DNA from: Branchiostoma floridae
Taxonomy: Eukaryota; Chordata; Leptocardii; Amphioxiformes; Branchiostomatidae
DNA length: 64,000 nucleotides
Direction: 5' to 3'
NCBI RefSeq assembly: GCF_000003815.2
Contig: NC_049996.1
Location: 285,422-349,421 of the forward strand
Positions within the stretch are counted from its first letter, which is position 1; the number at the start of each line of letters is the position of its first letter. The notes under the pieces were generated by a model. That model was not told the origin of the DNA and searched no databases. It saw only the letters and a program-made list of their open reading frames with translations. Shown piece by piece: positions 13,101-24,700 of this stretch. The translations under genes and the position numbers were made by a program.

Positions 13101-15410
13101 GGTCAGGAACAGTGATGTAACAGATCTAGACATGTCTGACTTTCTAGTGTAACCACACAAACGCATCTGTGACCCCACATCACCATGCCACCAGATGTCA
13201 GACCAAGGCTTCTCGAAAGAGTAGGCAGGCTACGAGGTCTGTTCAAGTTATCAAGGAAGTGTTTTGGTCCCATGCAACCATTTTATAAAACGCGGTTACC
13301 TGCATGTACCGTTTCACATGAGGATATACGACCAAGTGGATATTGGTAAATGTAAACTCATCACCAATAGCACCATGCCACCAGATGTCAGAGCAGGGCT
13401 TCTAGAACGAGTAGGCAGACTACAAGATGTCTCTTGTTAAAGTTATCGAGCAACTCCTTGCATTTTGTTCTATTTTGACCGTATAATGGATCGAAGTCAC
13501 CTGCAAGCACTGTTTCGGCAGAGGAAACACGACCAAGCTGATACCGGTGTTTAAAAACGCATCCTGTGCATATCCAAGAGTATGCAAATCACCCACAAAC
13601 GTTGAGAGGCAATACAGGCGTCGTCCAGGAGATCGTCTCTTTTTGTCGTCGAAACTTTATCACGCACATTACAGACTCGATGCCACTACAGGTACAACAG
13701 GCAAGCAAATACGCAAACTATAAAGCCACCTTATAGAAGACATTTATGTACATTTGCCCAAGGTGCAAGTTCATGCGCAGCTAAAACGTGAACACACCTT
13801 ATTACCGGGAGGCCCAACTTTACCCTGTATCGAGGAAGGATATCACATAAACTGTACGCTAAAACACGTTTTATTTCATGAATCAAAGACTATGCAGTTT
13901 TAGCAAAATAGAACAGAACAATGGTGACAATGATTTGAAGGGTAAAAAACAGGTAAAATTTTCGAACACAACGTTGACCAACCGTTGGTCCACGAAGACC
14001 AGGCGATCCGGGTTCTCCCTATAAACATAAATCCATTGTAAAACTGTCATGATAAAAAATTGACACATAAAGAGGTTATTCTTTTTTATCAATAAGCCAC
14101 CATTTCTTCTGACTCAAAAAGATTGTTCTCAAGAATATCCTCTTGAATTAAAAGTGAAGTAACAAACCTTTATCCCTCCTGATGATCCAGATCCTCCTGA
14201 TCCAGATCCAGGATCTCCCTTAGGGCCAGGGTAGCCCGGTGGACCAGGTGGCCCGGGGGTCCCCGGTGGACCAGGGGACGACGGACACGTGACTTCACAG
14301 GTACCGTCGGGCTATATGAGATAAAGACAGCAAGGTATTATGGGATGTTTCCCCCATGTGATGTCATGACTGTCTGCCATGTTGAACGGTTAAACTTAGA
14401 AGTTGACAGGTAAATTTGAAGTTGTACATGTAACAACAACATACGGGGAAATATATCATACCCATGCCATATTTATAAAGCCCACCAACATTCTATTATG
14501 CGGCCACGGGGCGGGAGACGATACCGACTTCCATCTATGGAGACTAGTGATCCAAATCTTGCAATTCAATCATTGTGTTTGACACTACTGAGTTCCTTTA
14601 TAAGGAATGTGCATCTGTTGGATTTGAGCTTTTGTATGTAACAGATTGACAAATGGCTGCAATTGCTTGCAAAATCGGACCACCTTTGGTTTAAAAACGC
14701 CGGTAACAGTTGTCGGCGTTGAGGTCGGTGTGACTTCGTGCTCTCCGTCGGGTTCCACCGGAATTTCCGGCCTTGGCCCGACTTCTCCCGACGGCCTCAG
14801 CCTCTTCAGGACAGACGTAGGCGGTGGAGGAGGGGGTATGGGAGGTGGAGGGAAGGGCCCCAGGCTGAAGTCAGGCATTTTCAAGAGCGAACTCGGTTCG
14901 AAGGACGAGTCCATTAATATTTGGAACAGCAGATCGTCAATTTCTGTAGGAAATGGAAATGAGACACTTTTTTTAAGTCCTTCAACACAACTAAAAACAT
15001 ACAACTCATGCATTGCATATGTTTACTTAAGTAGCATTGATTTTCAAATGAACGGCTAATGTGTTAATAATTTTGCCAATAATTTGTCAATTTCTACAAG
15101 ATTTTGAAAATAGAAAAGCCTTAGAAAGTGACATAACGTTTTTAAGTCCGTCAATATATCTGTCAGGACGTAAACTTTTACATAGTTCCATTCATATTTT
15201 TTTCAATATCATTTGCTTTATTGACATTGCATGAAAGTTGATAAGTTTTCCTAGCAATTTGCTAGAATTATTCTATAGATTATGAAAATTAAAGTTCAGT
15301 TATTCGCATCTCATTTTTTACTTACCCCCAGAGAAGCCGGCCTCTGACAATACCGAATATTCGGCTGACAATATCATAAACACAACAACAAAGTAGGTGG
15401 TCCAGATCAT
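8830..15410 (-). CDS. COLQ: Acetylcholinesterase collagenic tail peptide (ColQ), complete, 17 exons
   Basis: ColQ is secreted, trimerises as a collagen, binds acetylcholinesterase tetramers by a proline-rich domain and anchors them in the synaptic basal lamina. Exons in coding order: 15326-15410, 14684-14943, 14168-14311, 13983-14018, 13798-13824, 13010-13090, 12354-12416, 12152-12178, 11912-11956, 11548-11586, 11216-11296, 10808-10904, 10391-10494, 9983-10102, 9431-9518, 9161-9263, 8830-8902. They total 1473 nt, or 490 residues and a stop; human ColQ is about 455. Order: hydrophobic signal peptide ([15 protein letters not shown]), proline-rich domain, 219-residue collagen, trimerisation-type domain, Cys-rich C-terminus. 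All phases agree. The start ATG (15408-15410) lies 10 nt after a splice-acceptor-like TTATTACAG, so the 5' UTR is probably split. No AChE gene is nearby. Confidence 0.93.
10391..14311 (-). CDS. COLQ: COLQ collagen exons 3-13
   Basis: Eleven small exons (27-144 nt), most starting exactly on a Gly codon and several with lengths divisible by 9, as in fibrillar-type collagen genes. Together they encode Gly-X-Y repeats from residue 129 to about 347. Interruptions are the Gly/Ser-rich end of exon 3 ([12 protein letters not shown]), a one-residue slip at the end of exon 10 (GPSGGEK) and another at the start of exon 13 ([10 protein letters not shown]). Basic clusters (GRKGDK in exon 6, GRRGKK in exon 11) could be heparan-sulfate contacts like those of vertebrate ColQ. 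The exon 10 acceptor lies at 11587-11588 rather than the nearer AG, because only this keeps frame and Gly periodicity. The helix ends in QCNC, as vertebrate ColQ ends in RCLC. Confidence 0.9.
13181..13560 (+). repeat. Direct repeat, two diverged copies of about 190 bp
   Basis: CACCATGCCACCAGATGTCA occurs at about 13181 and again at about 13371, followed by alignable sequence (CTTCTCGAAAGAGTAGGCAG versus CTTCTAGAACGAGTAGGCAG; TACGACCAAGTGGATA versus CACGACCAAGCTGATA). The first copy has a 54-codon open frame starting [16 protein letters not shown]; the second breaks after about 22 codons. It sits in the COLQ intron between exons 5 and 6. Function unknown. Confidence 0.7.
14684..14943 (-). CDS. 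COLQ: COLQ exon 2: proline-rich attachment domain
   Basis: Residues 29-115. Residues 52-71 read [20 protein letters not shown], a polyproline stretch flanked by Phe. This is the pattern of the PRAD around which four AChE C-terminal helices pack. Vertebrate ColQ carries two adjacent Cys just before the prolines, which bond to AChE. Here no Cys occurs anywhere between the signal peptide and residue 120; the nearest pair is C120/C124 in exon 3 (TCEVTC). After the PRAD comes a linker rich in Pro, Thr, Val and Glu. The donor at 14683 (AAG|GTG) was chosen because it keeps phase 0 with exon 3; reading on would add about 31 residues to a stop at 14588-14590 with no collagen. Confidence 0.85.
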
Positions 15411-15420
15411 TGTTGCTTTT

Positions 15421-18400
15421 CTGTAATAAAAATAATAAAATAAATTAAGAAATATCCGAATTTACCACACTATACACATTGAAAAAAGAAAATTTTTTCG
15501 TAAATTATTTCCCAAAAATTTGGTTTCTTTGAATTATGAAGCTAAGCTTATAAAAAAGATATACGAAGTAATTCTAAATATGATTAGAGTAATTTACAAC
15601 CAAAACATAGGCAGCCAACCATAAACAAATAGCATATCCATCATTGAAGACCACATCAACACGCAAAGATGCAGCAAGTCTACGAAGCCGAGGTACAACT
15701 ACATGCATATACATGTAATTTTCTTTGCTGTATATAATTTGATAACGCAAGCAGGGCTACAAACTTAACCACATTCTGACAACTGAAAAATGATATAGGT
15801 TATCATAACACTGAGTCTAGTTCTCTTCAATGGTGTGCCAACATGCGATGAACTAAAAACAATCGTCGCCAAGACCTATTTTGAGCATACGAGTAAATCT
15901 CTTGGCTCTACGAACATATATAACGTTACGTAGATGTCACTGTTTATCTGCTGGCCAAATGCACAGAATATTACACTTACATAGCATCTATACCTTCTCA
16001 AAGACCGGACGAAAGCTGCAAACGATAAAGACTTGGACTAGGAAAATGGCCTCCGCGTTTGACACCGTATGTTGTACCTCTAGTAGCGTAGTTCTTTCAA
16101 AATATCAGCGGCAGGAGGGGCGTTCGGCGGCGCCCGATCTGAAGTAGACAAACAAGCTCGCAGAGAACTCTGCGCTTGTCGCGGGACCGCCAAATGCCGC
16201 GGATAGCTACAGTTATTTGCAGAAGAGCGATCAAGGCTTACTGGGGTCGGAGCAATGCTAAAAACACTGGCGGGGTATTTGTGTCTACCATTAAGATAGA
16301 TCACCCGTCATATGGGCGGGAAGGCAGATTTATAATGTCAAGTGTGACGTGTGGCGTTGACAGGAGAAAACCCCTTTAATACCCACTCCTCACTTGGGGC
16401 TGCGACCACCCTGTAATCAAAAATTTGACAGATCGCTCCCAACGAAATTTATAGATGAAGAACAAATCTTTTAAAATTCTGTGCGTTTTGTTGTCTTAAA
16501 TATCAAATTTCTGTATTGTTCACAATATTCTATTCTTAAAATCATCAATGGTCACACAAGTATAATTCACTGTGCTGTCGCGCTCAGGACAGAAAATTCA
16601 TTCGAAGTGGCTTTTTTTGCGTTCTCTACATTGGTATAACTATCTATTACAGGGACAATGAATTCATTAGGTGTAAACGTTTACTATTTACAAGGACGTC
16701 TCATATAACGTCCTTGCTATTTAGCTGTATTATATTGGAGTGCGTGCAGCATTGAAAATTGAAGTCAAACAGATGTACACATTTAGCAATGAAGTTGAGA
16801 ATGCCCGCCAAGTCTTCAAATGATATCCCAAAATACCCAATGCAGACATCCGTGCCAGATATCAGTGCTTATATGTGACGTCATAGCCGCCATGCTGGTT
16901 GGTTGAACCTGTCAGATCTGCACAGCAAAAGCTGCATGTGACGTTTTGGTCACGTGAGTGCAACCAACCAATAGTACCTCACATTCTACTGGAACAGAGG
17001 CTTTTACCTTCTAATCACGTGTAGGTGATGACAATTAATTATCTCTGATCAAAAGAAATGTTTGCAGTTACATGTACCTACTTTATATCACTTCAAGTAA
17101 AAATAGTGACCATCACAATGGTGGAATGACCAAGTGAGTAGCTAGTGTGTCAAGTAGGTTGAGAGTTCAATCCCTGGCAGTCAAACCAACAACTATAAAA
17201 ATTGTACATGCTGTATTCTTTCTTAGAACCCAGCATTTGGAAAAGAGTCTAACGTAGTTGAACACACACTAGCGGTGACCTACGCAGCTGCTGTAGTGAT
17301 TAGCACAAAGCTGTGTGGCCTAAGGGCTACAGAAATGGAGATGGACACAGCCCTTTGCACCATCTAGGGCATGGAGTTTTAACTTGTTAATGTTCTACAA
17401 ATCTTTGAGTAAAGTATATCCCCTACCCTGTAAATATCCCAACTATCTACGATTTATAATTTTATAAAAAATTAATAAAGCATACATGTATCTGTCTATG
17501 ATAAAGATACTATCAGGCATGTTTGTCTATAATAAAGATGCAAAGGCTCAAGTAAATTCTACAATCCTACACTAGGAAAAGAAGCTACATCATTTACACA
17601 ATATACAATGGGATCTAGAATGGAAATATTTTTATTAAGTTTCCATATCTTCTTGTATTGTTGGACTGCGAACAAAACAGCCATTGCAACAAACATGGCC
17701 ATAGGTTACAAAAACCCTAAATTCTATTCTATGTCCTTCATTTGACCAATCACACGTACCCATTCCCCAGACATCCTTCCAACTGTACATCCTAGATGGT
17801 GTAATGCTATTGGTTATTGAACAACAGTAACCGGATCTGATTGGTTAATATTAGTGTGGAAGATGATGTGATTGGCCAGCTATGTAGAGACACTGCATTA
17901 CATGATTGGCAGGAATATCAAGACCCAAACATTTGGTGAAATTGTCTTGGGAAAAAATTTGCTGTTCAATGATACCTGCTTCTTGAAACATCATACTTAA
18001 ACTTTTCACTCAAATTGAATACCTAGGAATAGAATAATATGTTTTACACAAGAAAAAAAAGAAAGCTCTTATACAAAACACAATCAATAAGATGCTATTC
18101 CATCTTCTGTAAGTTCTTTCAAAAAGAACACAATTAAAAAGCAAATATAATATGTGCTCTATTCCAACAACAAGACACTACTTTATAATGTGTCTCTTTT
18201 TTTCAATCGATGTTCATCATATTTCTTTCGGAACACAGCCACACACAAGCAAAAATTCGAATCACAGGATTCAAGAAAATACTCAATAGCAATTACAGAA
18301 AATAACAGCATTCATACAACTTATGCTATCATATAAGCATTTCATATCTAAAGGTGTGAGTAGTGTAGATTCAAGGTGCGTGTTGACTTGTCATAAAGTG

Positions 18401-18786
18401 ATGTAACATATTGATTACATAGAAAAATCTTGCATATGTTTCTATTCAAGTGTGCAAATAACTGCTCTGATATCTGGGTTTAAATAACAGCCAAATTCAG
18501 AAATTTGTTTTTACAAACTTTTGAGAAGAAGCAACTACTACCAAAAACTGAAAATGGGCTTTTGGATTTCCAGCCGTCATTAATGCAAAGACAGACCAAA
18601 CTTCTTTTTTTTTTATATTTTCAATTAGAAATATAGGGGGGGAAAAGTCATGTTTGTTGCAATGGTACCAAAACTGGTAAATTTGTCCACTTCTGATGGT
18701 AGCTATGAAGACCCATCAAGTATTTGTTGTTTTGTATTAAGTTTTCTGTAGGCAGAAGGAAGTGAGGGAAGTTTTAAGTTTGGGAA
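15421..18786. other. COLQ upstream region and PA2G4 3' flank
   Basis: The COLQ promoter and an untranslated first exon should lie here, possibly near the CpG-richer patch at 16080-16200, but no site could be fixed. A short hairpin (AAGGACGT/ACGTCCTT) lies at about 16693-16716. From about 17400 the sequence is AT-rich and must hold the PA2G4 3' UTR; one AATAAA on the - strand is near 17629. No other gene was recognised. Confidence 0.5.
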
Positions 18787-21700
18787 TCACGGCTGCGTGG
18801 TGGCTTCCTGTACTTGACCTTCCGCTTGCTTTGATGCCTACAGTAGGAAGAAAGAAGAATTAGACAAACTTTCATCACAGAAATATCACTAAAATGACTA
18901 CACAACACATAACATATCACATATTCCATTAAACATTTCTGACCAAAGGCTAGAACAGAAAGATATGAAGAAGACAATGTACATGTATAAAACATATGAT
19001 CGGAAATCAACATTTACTAACTGGCAATAGACATCTTGTGTACACCTTTTCTTCAGGCTACCGTCAGAGACAAACCGTAGTTAAGAGCAATACTAATAAT
19101 ATTTTACTATACTTATCACGTACACATGTACTTAAGTTATAAAACTATTAGCAATCTTTCTTAAAACATACGAGAGCAATTTTTAGAACAATTGAAAAGA
19201 CAATGAATTAGGAAGTACACCCCAAAAAGACATTATACAACCTAGTTTAAAAGACATGCATGGATTTGTAATGTATCAAAAACTTCCAGAACAAAACAGG
19301 ACATTTTCGTGTCCCTTTCACTACTCTATAACATTTGCAACTCTTCTATTCAGTGTACGATCAGTTGCGATTTAGTATATCATTGAAACAACCATGGCAA
19401 GTTAATCTGCATGGGTAACAACTAACATTGGCAACAAAAGAGGACTTATGAGAGTCTACTTCTTGTACTGGAACAAAGACTTCCTGTTTATAAATGAATG
19501 AATTTAAGAACTTTATTGTACATTTATTCTCAAACAAGCTAAGTAGAGGTCATAGTAAAATGGCACAATTTGATATAAGAAAAGTGGAATCTTTCTACAT
19601 CTACAAAGGCTACATCATACTAGTATGTACAGGTTCAACTTCTCCTAAAAAAGACTTTACCTTCTTTTTCTTCTTCTTGGCTGCCTTCCTGTTGGCGGAG
19701 GAACTGAGAACAGCCTTGATCTTCTCGTCTGTGACCTGGTGCTCCGACTTGATCATGTCAGGATCGAAGGGTCCCTCCGTCAGGCGGATGTTCCCGTTTG
19801 GCATCAGGAGCACTGTGAACTTGAACTGGGCAACAAATTCTCCTGCAGAAAAAAAAAATTCAGTTAGATCAGTGTGCTAGCCAACCTGAAATTGTTTTTC
19901 GTCCCCTGGATGTCGAATGGAAATCCTGTCGAAGGTGGGACGACCTAGGGGGTCCGGGTGCATGCTCCACTGGGAAAATTGTGAAATGTAGACCGTCTGA
20001 AAAGCAGTTTATTCTATCCTGAGGGGAAAACTTTGCTGGTAGACTCAGCTTGATTCAATTAATAACATTACATGCCAATTTTTGTCTGTCATAGTGGACG
20101 GAATGGGCAAAATTTTTGTCCGTCCCCAGCAGCAAAATTCCATCAAAGGATGTAAGAAGTTAGATTGAAACTGTGAGGAGCTTACAATAGTTTGGGCTAT
20201 ATAGCAAGGGTCTGGAGCGGGTGCCATTTGGCGCTAAGTCAGGTGACCTCAATATGACTGTTGCAAGGGTCTGAGCGAGCTGCCATTCTGCACTAACACA
20301 GGTGACCTCAATACAACAGCAATTGCCCAAGGTGCAGCAATAGCATTGTAGGTTTTGAACCACTCATGTCATCAATGTTATGCCTCTTGGTAAGAAATGG
20401 AAACAGGAAGGAAATTCTACTGACCCTCTCTCTCATACAGCACCGGGAATGGAGTAAGCAGCTCATGATTGACACATTCCACCACGCCCATTCTCGCCTT
20501 CTTCTCATCATCCATCAACCTATGAAAAAATACAAGGATCATTGTAAAAGTCATAGTCTCAGCAGGGCTCGAAATACTGGGTGCATGTGCACCCAGGTGC
20601 ACCCAAAATTGGAGCTGTGCACCCAATTATTTTCTGTGGGTGCACAGGGTGCACCCAAATATTTTCTTACGTTTAAGTATGTAAAGATATCAAAGTATAC
20701 TATACTAAGCATACATCTGATTTTTTTACATCATATTCTTGACATCTAAGTGTTAGAAAGATAATGAAAATGTCTGTCATTGTACTTGTTTAAGAATTTG
20801 ATAGCTTTTAACTAAGTTTTATTATTAGGTTATTACTTAGATTTAAGTGGTGCACCCAAAAATTTTTTGGTGCACCCAATTTCTTACGCTGGGTGCACCA
20901 GTGCACCTAATCCCAAAAATGAATTTCGGGCCCTGCTCAGGATTTTTTTTATCTTAGGAGTTTACTTGTCAAGTTTTTGTTTAAGAAGTATTTCATCTTC
21001 TGTTGTCTTACCTGAGCGTAAAAGGCATGGTGGCAAATCGGTTGGCTACATCACTGAAGAATGCTGTAGTGGGAAGAAAGATTTCATCAGTGCAAAGGAC
21101 AAAGAAATGAGGTCATCGTACACATAGAGCATTTTATGAATGGCACAAGTTTACATGGAAGTGACATTGCTGCTAAGGTCACTATGGTGAGGCTTTATTC
21201 CTTTTAAAGTGTGCGATGGGTTCCTTACAAATCTAAGATCAATACTTCATGTTATACATATATATATACATACATCCGGTTTATGATCTAATATAAGATT
21301 ATTGTACCTCTGGATGCCTTCATCTTGAGTTGGTACACCCTGTCCATCTGTCTCTTGAACACCGTTGTTCTCGTCTCTTGTTCACGGCCCTGGAACATCA
21401 GATGGAACAAAACATCAGCACATTTATTTTCTATTACGTTTCAAGGTTGACGACTAAACTACATCTAGCCTGCAAACGTATGTGCCACAATACAGAGTAC
21501 ACAGTACACAAACAACCTATGACTCACAGTTTCTAAATCTTAAGAATTCTTTGGTCTTAAAACACAAATATATAGTCTGAAGGAGGTAGTGATGAACAAA
21601 TAAAACCTTATGTTACTGATATCTACTTTGATGTCTTTCCAGCAAAATTCAACAATACACACAGAGAATGTAAGAGCAGGTTTTACCTTTCCCTCCCCAG

Positions 21701-24700
21701 AGGAGACAAGAATGTCGACAGCATACACTTCATGCACCTCGAACTCACACTTGTCATGTTCCTTCCTGTAAAGAAAGAAAACACATATACGATCATACAC
21801 TTGTATTGTGTACAGACTACTGTTTAGGCCTTTGGGTGGGACCGCATGGCACGATCGGGAGCGCGTTGGTCTCAGGCCCGAGAGGTCCGGGGTTCAAATC
21901 CGCTTGCCGTGTCACCGATCTTGTGCCCTTGGGAAAGGCACTTTACACGACTTTCCTCACCTAACTCAGGTGTAAATGAGTACATAGCTGCGGCTAGTGG
22001 CAGTGACAGGCCTTTGTGGTGGTGACAGGCCATAGGGGCATGTTCGGGCATGACGCACCCGCCATGACACATGAGTCAGGGGTAGGAGGAACCCCTTGCA
22101 TCCTTGGTCGGAAGTCCTCCTAGGAGACGGAAACTCCAAACAACAAACCTGCATCTGCTGGGGCTGTCTTACACGTTGCATACAGTTGCCCCTGTAGGAC
22201 TAGTGCGCCAGTGGAAGAGAGGGTGGAGAAGGACGTGCACACCCCTCCTTCACCTTAAAAACCCACGTGCAGGCCAGGCAGACGGGTCGCCTTAAACCCG
22301 TCAGCCTACCATTGTCTTCCAAGACAGACGGATGCCAACAACTGTTTAGGCCTTTGAACCGTGCTCTACGGCAACGTCTTGCAAAGCTGAACTACTGATT
22401 GGCCTTCAAAGTCTAAATGACATTTGGCAGCACTATGCCCAGTATTCTTTCCATCATATGATTTTTGGGGACTGGCTGACTATTCATGTCAATGAGCCCA
22501 TTGAGGATGAAAACTTGACTACGCTAAAATCTGTACTCTTGCAATTTTGAGATTCTGCAGCCTTCTGCATTAGTATGAATGGCACTTCAATTAAAGATTC
22601 AGTTAAGCTTGTCGTCTGTGTGACAGTGGCTTTCTCTTACCTCTGGTTCTCGTTGGGGTTCTGGATAACAGACTTGTCTCCGTCAATCACATTCTGTTTC
22701 AGTTGGTGAGACAACATGCCTGTAGGAAAAATACAACATTTTACAGTATTAACTCTTCCATTGTGAATCACTTATAATAACAGTACAACAGAATCCATTG
22801 TGTCTATACAGAGCTGTGTGCCAACACAGAAAGTTCAAGTTAGAGCAACAATTTAGAGTACGACAGATGTACAAGACCCTTTTGATCTAGGTAACCTACA
22901 GTATAGTTTAAGACTGGTTATGTTTAAAAAAAAAAAAATCTAGTGATACTTCAGCTTACCTTCAATAGGCTGACATTCATATGATTCGGCAATCTTCTGT
23001 ATGACGTCAGTGATGTCATAGTTCTGCATAAAAAACAAGGCAAGGTTGGAATGAAATCTATTTTCTTCCTTTCTTTCCCTCTACTTTAAGACTGCTTTGT
23101 CTTAGTTGTCTTCCTCAACACTTCTTAAGACTTTCTGAACTTTGGAGAGCAAAATAAATATTGACTCATTTCTTTCAGAAAGGGGAAGCTACACTCAGTA
23201 TCCATTTTCCAAAAGTCTAACGTTTCTATGAATTAAAGGTGAAAATCCCAATAAGGTACCAACTGTTCAATTTACAAGTGATTTGAAAGTTGCACTCCAT
23301 GCTTTCTTGGTGTCAGAGCCAGAATTACACCTGTATCTGTATCTGTATCTATATAACCGGTATAACCGCCGTTCGGCGTAACACACCAGCTTTGCAGGCA
23401 CGCGGCAGCAGCTGGTTATATTACACCGAACGACTCGTTACCCCTAACTTTTGCACATCTATCTGCAAGCGTTCTTTATAACTACCAAGAGAAGATGCCC
23501 CTACTGTACTTGGTGATAACAAATTCCACTCTACGATAGTTCTGGGAAAGTACGAATTTTTGAACACATCAATCCTAGGTTGGTAACTCTGGTATTTGAA
23601 GGCATGACTGTTTCTTGTTCTTTTTTGAGCTGGTATTAGATACTTATCCGTTGGTACGTCCACCAGTTTATTGGTCATTTTGTACATCATGGAAAGTCTG
23701 GACATTTTCCTTCTGTCTTCAAGTGACATCCACTGCAAATCTGTTTTCATTTTGGTAACACTAGAATCCCTGTTATAGTTGTTTGTGCAGAATCGGGCAG
23801 CTTGGTTCTGTACCCTTTCAAGTTTATCTTTGTCTTTCTTTGTATACGGGTCCCATACTGTAGCGGCATATTCAAGGTTAGGTCTTACTAGTGACGTGTA
23901 TACAAGTGATTTTACCCTGCAGTGTTCTCACCAGGATTTTTTCACAGCGTCGGGCAGGGGTTCGGGGGCCGCCGAAGGCCCCCGGCGGGGTCCAGGGGCA
24001 GAGCCCCGCTGGGGGGCCCCAGGGGGGCGAAGCCCCCCGGAAGCTCTTGCATTTTCGGCTATTCAGAAGGCTTATTGTATCAGTTTTTAGGGGCATATCT
24101 ACGATAATTGTAGCAGTTTGACGTAACGATACTTTGAGTCAAAGCATCAAAGACAACTAAAAACTCATAAACAACAAACTTTACTCAGCTCAACAGTACT
24201 CATAAGTATTGTCCGGTTTGCCACCAACTTTTTCTAGATAAACAACTTTGACAGTCTCTGTTTCCATCGTATTTTTTTTCATCGTAAACAGAACAAAACA
24301 CGCAGAAACATGTGCTCGGCACGGGGAATCCCCGGCCGACTTTCAAGTTCGCGATCGGCGGACGAATAATGCGTTCACATAAGAGGTGTCGGACGTAAAA
24401 ACAACAAGAATACCTTTGCTTCCTTTTGATATGAGTTTTGGGCCCGCAAAATCTCCAAAACGGCAGAAATTTTCGGGGTAAAATACGGTAAAATTTGCTC
24501 TAAAAATGGCGGTCGTTGCTGTTGTTTATCCTAAACCAATGAGATCGCTAGCTTCCCCTGACGTCACAGAGACGCATCAGATCTCGCGAGAATTTTTTGC
24601 GAGAATTTACGATGTTTTCGCCGCCATTACCGCTAGCTGCCTGCATGCACGCACGATGTTTTCGTCATTTCTCAACGCAAATTTCTCGATCTTTGGAAGG

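Noticed and set aside
14585-14683. A short ColQ form ending at 14588
   Set aside because: Reading past the exon 2 donor gives a PRAD with no collagen; possible as an isoform but unsupported, and the donor joins exon 3 in phase.
17100-17200. tRNA-like stretch with GAGAGTTCAATCCCTGGC
   Set aside because: Weak B-box only; no A-box at a fitting distance and no repeat copy in the window.
21835-21910. A genuine tRNA gene
   Set aside because: Only the promoter boxes resemble tRNA; no cloverleaf closes and the sequence is a SINE with a TSD.
23878-24121. Overlapping GC-rich ORFs on both strands rich in Gly, Pro and Arg
   Set aside because: They arise from the inverted GC-rich segment of the DNA transposon at 23922 and match no family.
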